A stretch of DNA of 44,747 nt. It comes from an uncultured Flavonifractor sp. GTDB lineage: Bacteria; Bacillota; Clostridia; Oscillospirales; Oscillospiraceae. The DNA lies in assembly GCA_944385625.1 (NCBI GenBank), contig CALWXZ010000007.1, positions 1-44,747 of the forward strand. Direction: 5' to 3'. The position numbers and the translations under genes were made by a program. Of the stretch, positions 43,563-44,747 are shown in pieces (the first letter of the stretch is position 1; every line of letters begins with the position of its first letter). Below the pieces are notes generated by a model, which had not been told where the DNA came from, ran no database searches, and worked only from the letters and a program-made list of their open reading frames with translations.

Positions 43563-43604
43563 CGGCGGTCCCCATGGGCGGCACAGCGCCCGCGGGGACC
43601 GCCG
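43563..43604 (-). promoter_or_regulatory. Stem-loop between binding-protein and ATPase genes
   Basis: An 11-bp perfect outer stem (43563-43573 with 43594-43604) and an inner GGGCG/CGCCC stem, with no T-tract. Such elements commonly protect the upstream binding-protein message, giving more binding protein than membrane components. Confidence 0.65.
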
Positions 43605-43616
43605 CTCGGTCTCTGT

Positions 43617-44714
43617 TTAGAAGCCCTCGTAATCGGCCACGTTGGTGGCGTCCACTACGTCGACGGTGATGGTATGATCCTTCTCCACGGTCTCACCGTT
43701 GAGATGGCTAATCATGTCATCCACGGCGTTCTGGATCATCTTGGGGGGATAGGTGACGGAGAACAGGTCGAAGTTGGCCACAATGTCGGGATAGGCGGTG
43801 TTGGCGTGAGTGCCGGACAGGACCTCATACATCTCGCCCAGGCCGGAGGAGGCGCCGATGGACTTGATGGACTCCAGGAAGGCGTCCTTCTTGGCCTGCT
43901 CAATCTCGGTGCCGCTCAGGGCCTCCAGAATGCCCATGCCGATCTCATCGTCGTGGGTGAAGATGTAGTGGTACTCGCCCAGTTCCTCCACGGTCTTGCT
44001 GTTGATCCAGTCGATGAACAGCTGCTTGCCGGTGGAACGGCTCCAGCCGGTGGCGGCGGAGTACTCGATGGTGGCCAGCTGCTCCTCGGTCCAGCCGTTG
44101 GCGGCCAGGGTCTCGGTGAAGCCCTTGTTGCGCATCTCAGGCACGGAGGAGGTGTCGCCGATCATGACGTACAGCTTGTCGCCGGGCTGCAGGCCGTCGG
44201 CGATGAACCGCTCGGCGGTGGCCTTGCCGATACCCTCGTTATCGCCCTTCACGTTGGCGGTAACCTTCTCCTGCACCACGGGGTTGTCGATGATGCGGTC
44301 CACCATGATGAAGGGGATGTCGGTGGCGGCGATGTTGTTCATGGAGGATTCCATGGTGTTGTCATAGGGCAGGATCACGATGCCGGCGGGAGGAGTGGCG
44401 GCGGCCAGAAGGTCGTCGATCTGCTCCTGCTGGTTCTTGGCGTCGGTGGCGGCCTGAACGACCACATTGTAAGTACCCTCGGCGTTGACCTCCTCGGCCT
44501 TCTGCTGGGCGTAGGTCAGCACGGCGCCGGTCCAGCCGTGGTCGGCGTTGGGCACCAGGACGTAGATGTCGCCGCCGGAAGCGGTCCCGCCGCCGGTCTG
44601 GGTCTCACCGCCGCCGCTGGGGGTCTCGCTGCTGCCGCCGGAGCCGCCTCCGCCGCAGGCGACCAGGCTCAGGGACATGACGATGGCAAGAATGAGCGCA
44701 AGATACTTTTTCAT
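43617..44714 (-). CDS. Sugar ABC transporter substrate-binding lipoprotein
   Basis: A 365-residue lipoprotein of the periplasmic-binding-protein type I fold (ribose/xylose/galactose class). The signal peptide MKKYLALILAIVMSLSLVAC has a lipobox ending at C20, which is lipidated and holds the protein on the outer face of the membrane; a Gly/Ser/Thr linker of about 28 residues follows. The fold then starts with DIYVLVPNADHGWTGAVLTY. ATG 44714 is nine bases from AAGGAGG; ATG 44720 (two residues longer) is only three bases away. It is the first gene of the operon in view, followed by ATPase, permease, xylA and xylB. The promoter is probably beyond the window edge. Ligand is a monosaccharide, most likely xylose. 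Confidence 0.92.
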   Translation of the reverse strand: MKKYLALILAIVMSLSLVACGGGGSGGSSETPSGGGETQTGGGTASGGDIYVLVPNADHGWTGAVLTYAQQKAEEVNAEGTYNVVVQAATDAKNQQEQIDDLLAAATPPAGIVILPYDNTMESSMNNIAATDIPFIMVDRIIDNPVVQEKVTANVKGDNEGIGKATAERFIADGLQPGDKLYVMIGDTSSVPEMRNKGFTETLAANGWTEEQLATIEYSAATGWSRSTGKQLFIDWINSKTVEELGEYHYIFTHDDEIGMGILEALSGTEIEQAKKDAFLESIKSIGASSGLGEMYEVLSGTHANTAYPDIVANFDLFSVTYPPKMIQNAVDDMISHLNGETVEKDHTITVDVVDATNVADYEGF

Positions 44715-44747
44715 GTTCATTGTCCTCCTTGTCAATTTATTTTCCGC

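Overview
The window is GC-rich Gram-positive DNA with AT-rich gene borders, strong AAGGAGG-type ribosome binding sites and compact operons. Gene content (a butyrate-forming CoA-transferase after a 3-hydroxybutyryl-CoA dehydrogenase, an F-type ATP synthase, a glycyl radical enzyme, an SLH-domain surface protein) points to an anaerobic, probably gut-derived, butyrate-producing Clostridia member. The Oscillospiraceae (Flavonifractor/Intestinimonas-like) are the best guess; that placement is inference, since no rRNA or other marker is present.

Layout. (1) 1-1457, plus: end of hbd and a butyryl-CoA:acetate CoA-transferase, closed by a terminator. (2) 1561-6836, plus: a FadR/GntR regulator with a near-perfect operator over its own promoter, a molybdenum/tungsten bis-MGD oxidoreductase, a four-cluster ferredoxin subunit, and a TorD-type chaperone fused to an AsrA-like N-terminal domain. 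(3) 6836-10945, minus: a CitA/DcuS-type sensor kinase, its response regulator and a 571-residue protein I do not recognise. (4) 11164-17442, plus: atpBEFHAGDC, complete, with a c-subunit that looks proton-specific. (5) 17533-19612, plus: a MarR regulator and a MalY/PatB-type PLP enzyme. (6) 19622-27717, minus: a six-gene run of glycyl radical activating enzyme, glycyl radical enzyme, YkvI-type transporter, iron alcohol dehydrogenase, a 2-hydroxyacid-dehydrogenase-like protein lacking the family's catalytic residues, and a second MalY/PatB enzyme, with a divergent LysR regulator at 28032. (7) 29002-37248, minus: a YibE/F membrane protein and a 2243-residue secreted SLH protein with duplicated OB-fold-like units and a PHP/CehA-type metallohydrolase domain, preceded by an attenuator-like leader. 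(8) 37502-38035, plus: an XRE regulator with two membrane segments. (9) 38087-44747, minus: a sugar ABC transporter (binding protein, ATPase, permease) with xylA and xylB.

How the parts work together. Region 1 ends butyrate synthesis and regenerates acetyl-CoA. Region 4 makes or uses the proton gradient. Region 9 imports a monosaccharide, most likely xylose, and feeds it to the pentose phosphate pathway. Region 6 is the best candidate for an undescribed pathway: the genes imply import of a small molecule, radical cleavage or elimination, and handling of a carbonyl product, but the glycyl radical enzyme does not show the active-site signature of the well-known diol or choline lyases. Region 2 is a second orphan redox system, cytoplasmic and of unknown substrate, probably induced by a small carboxylate.
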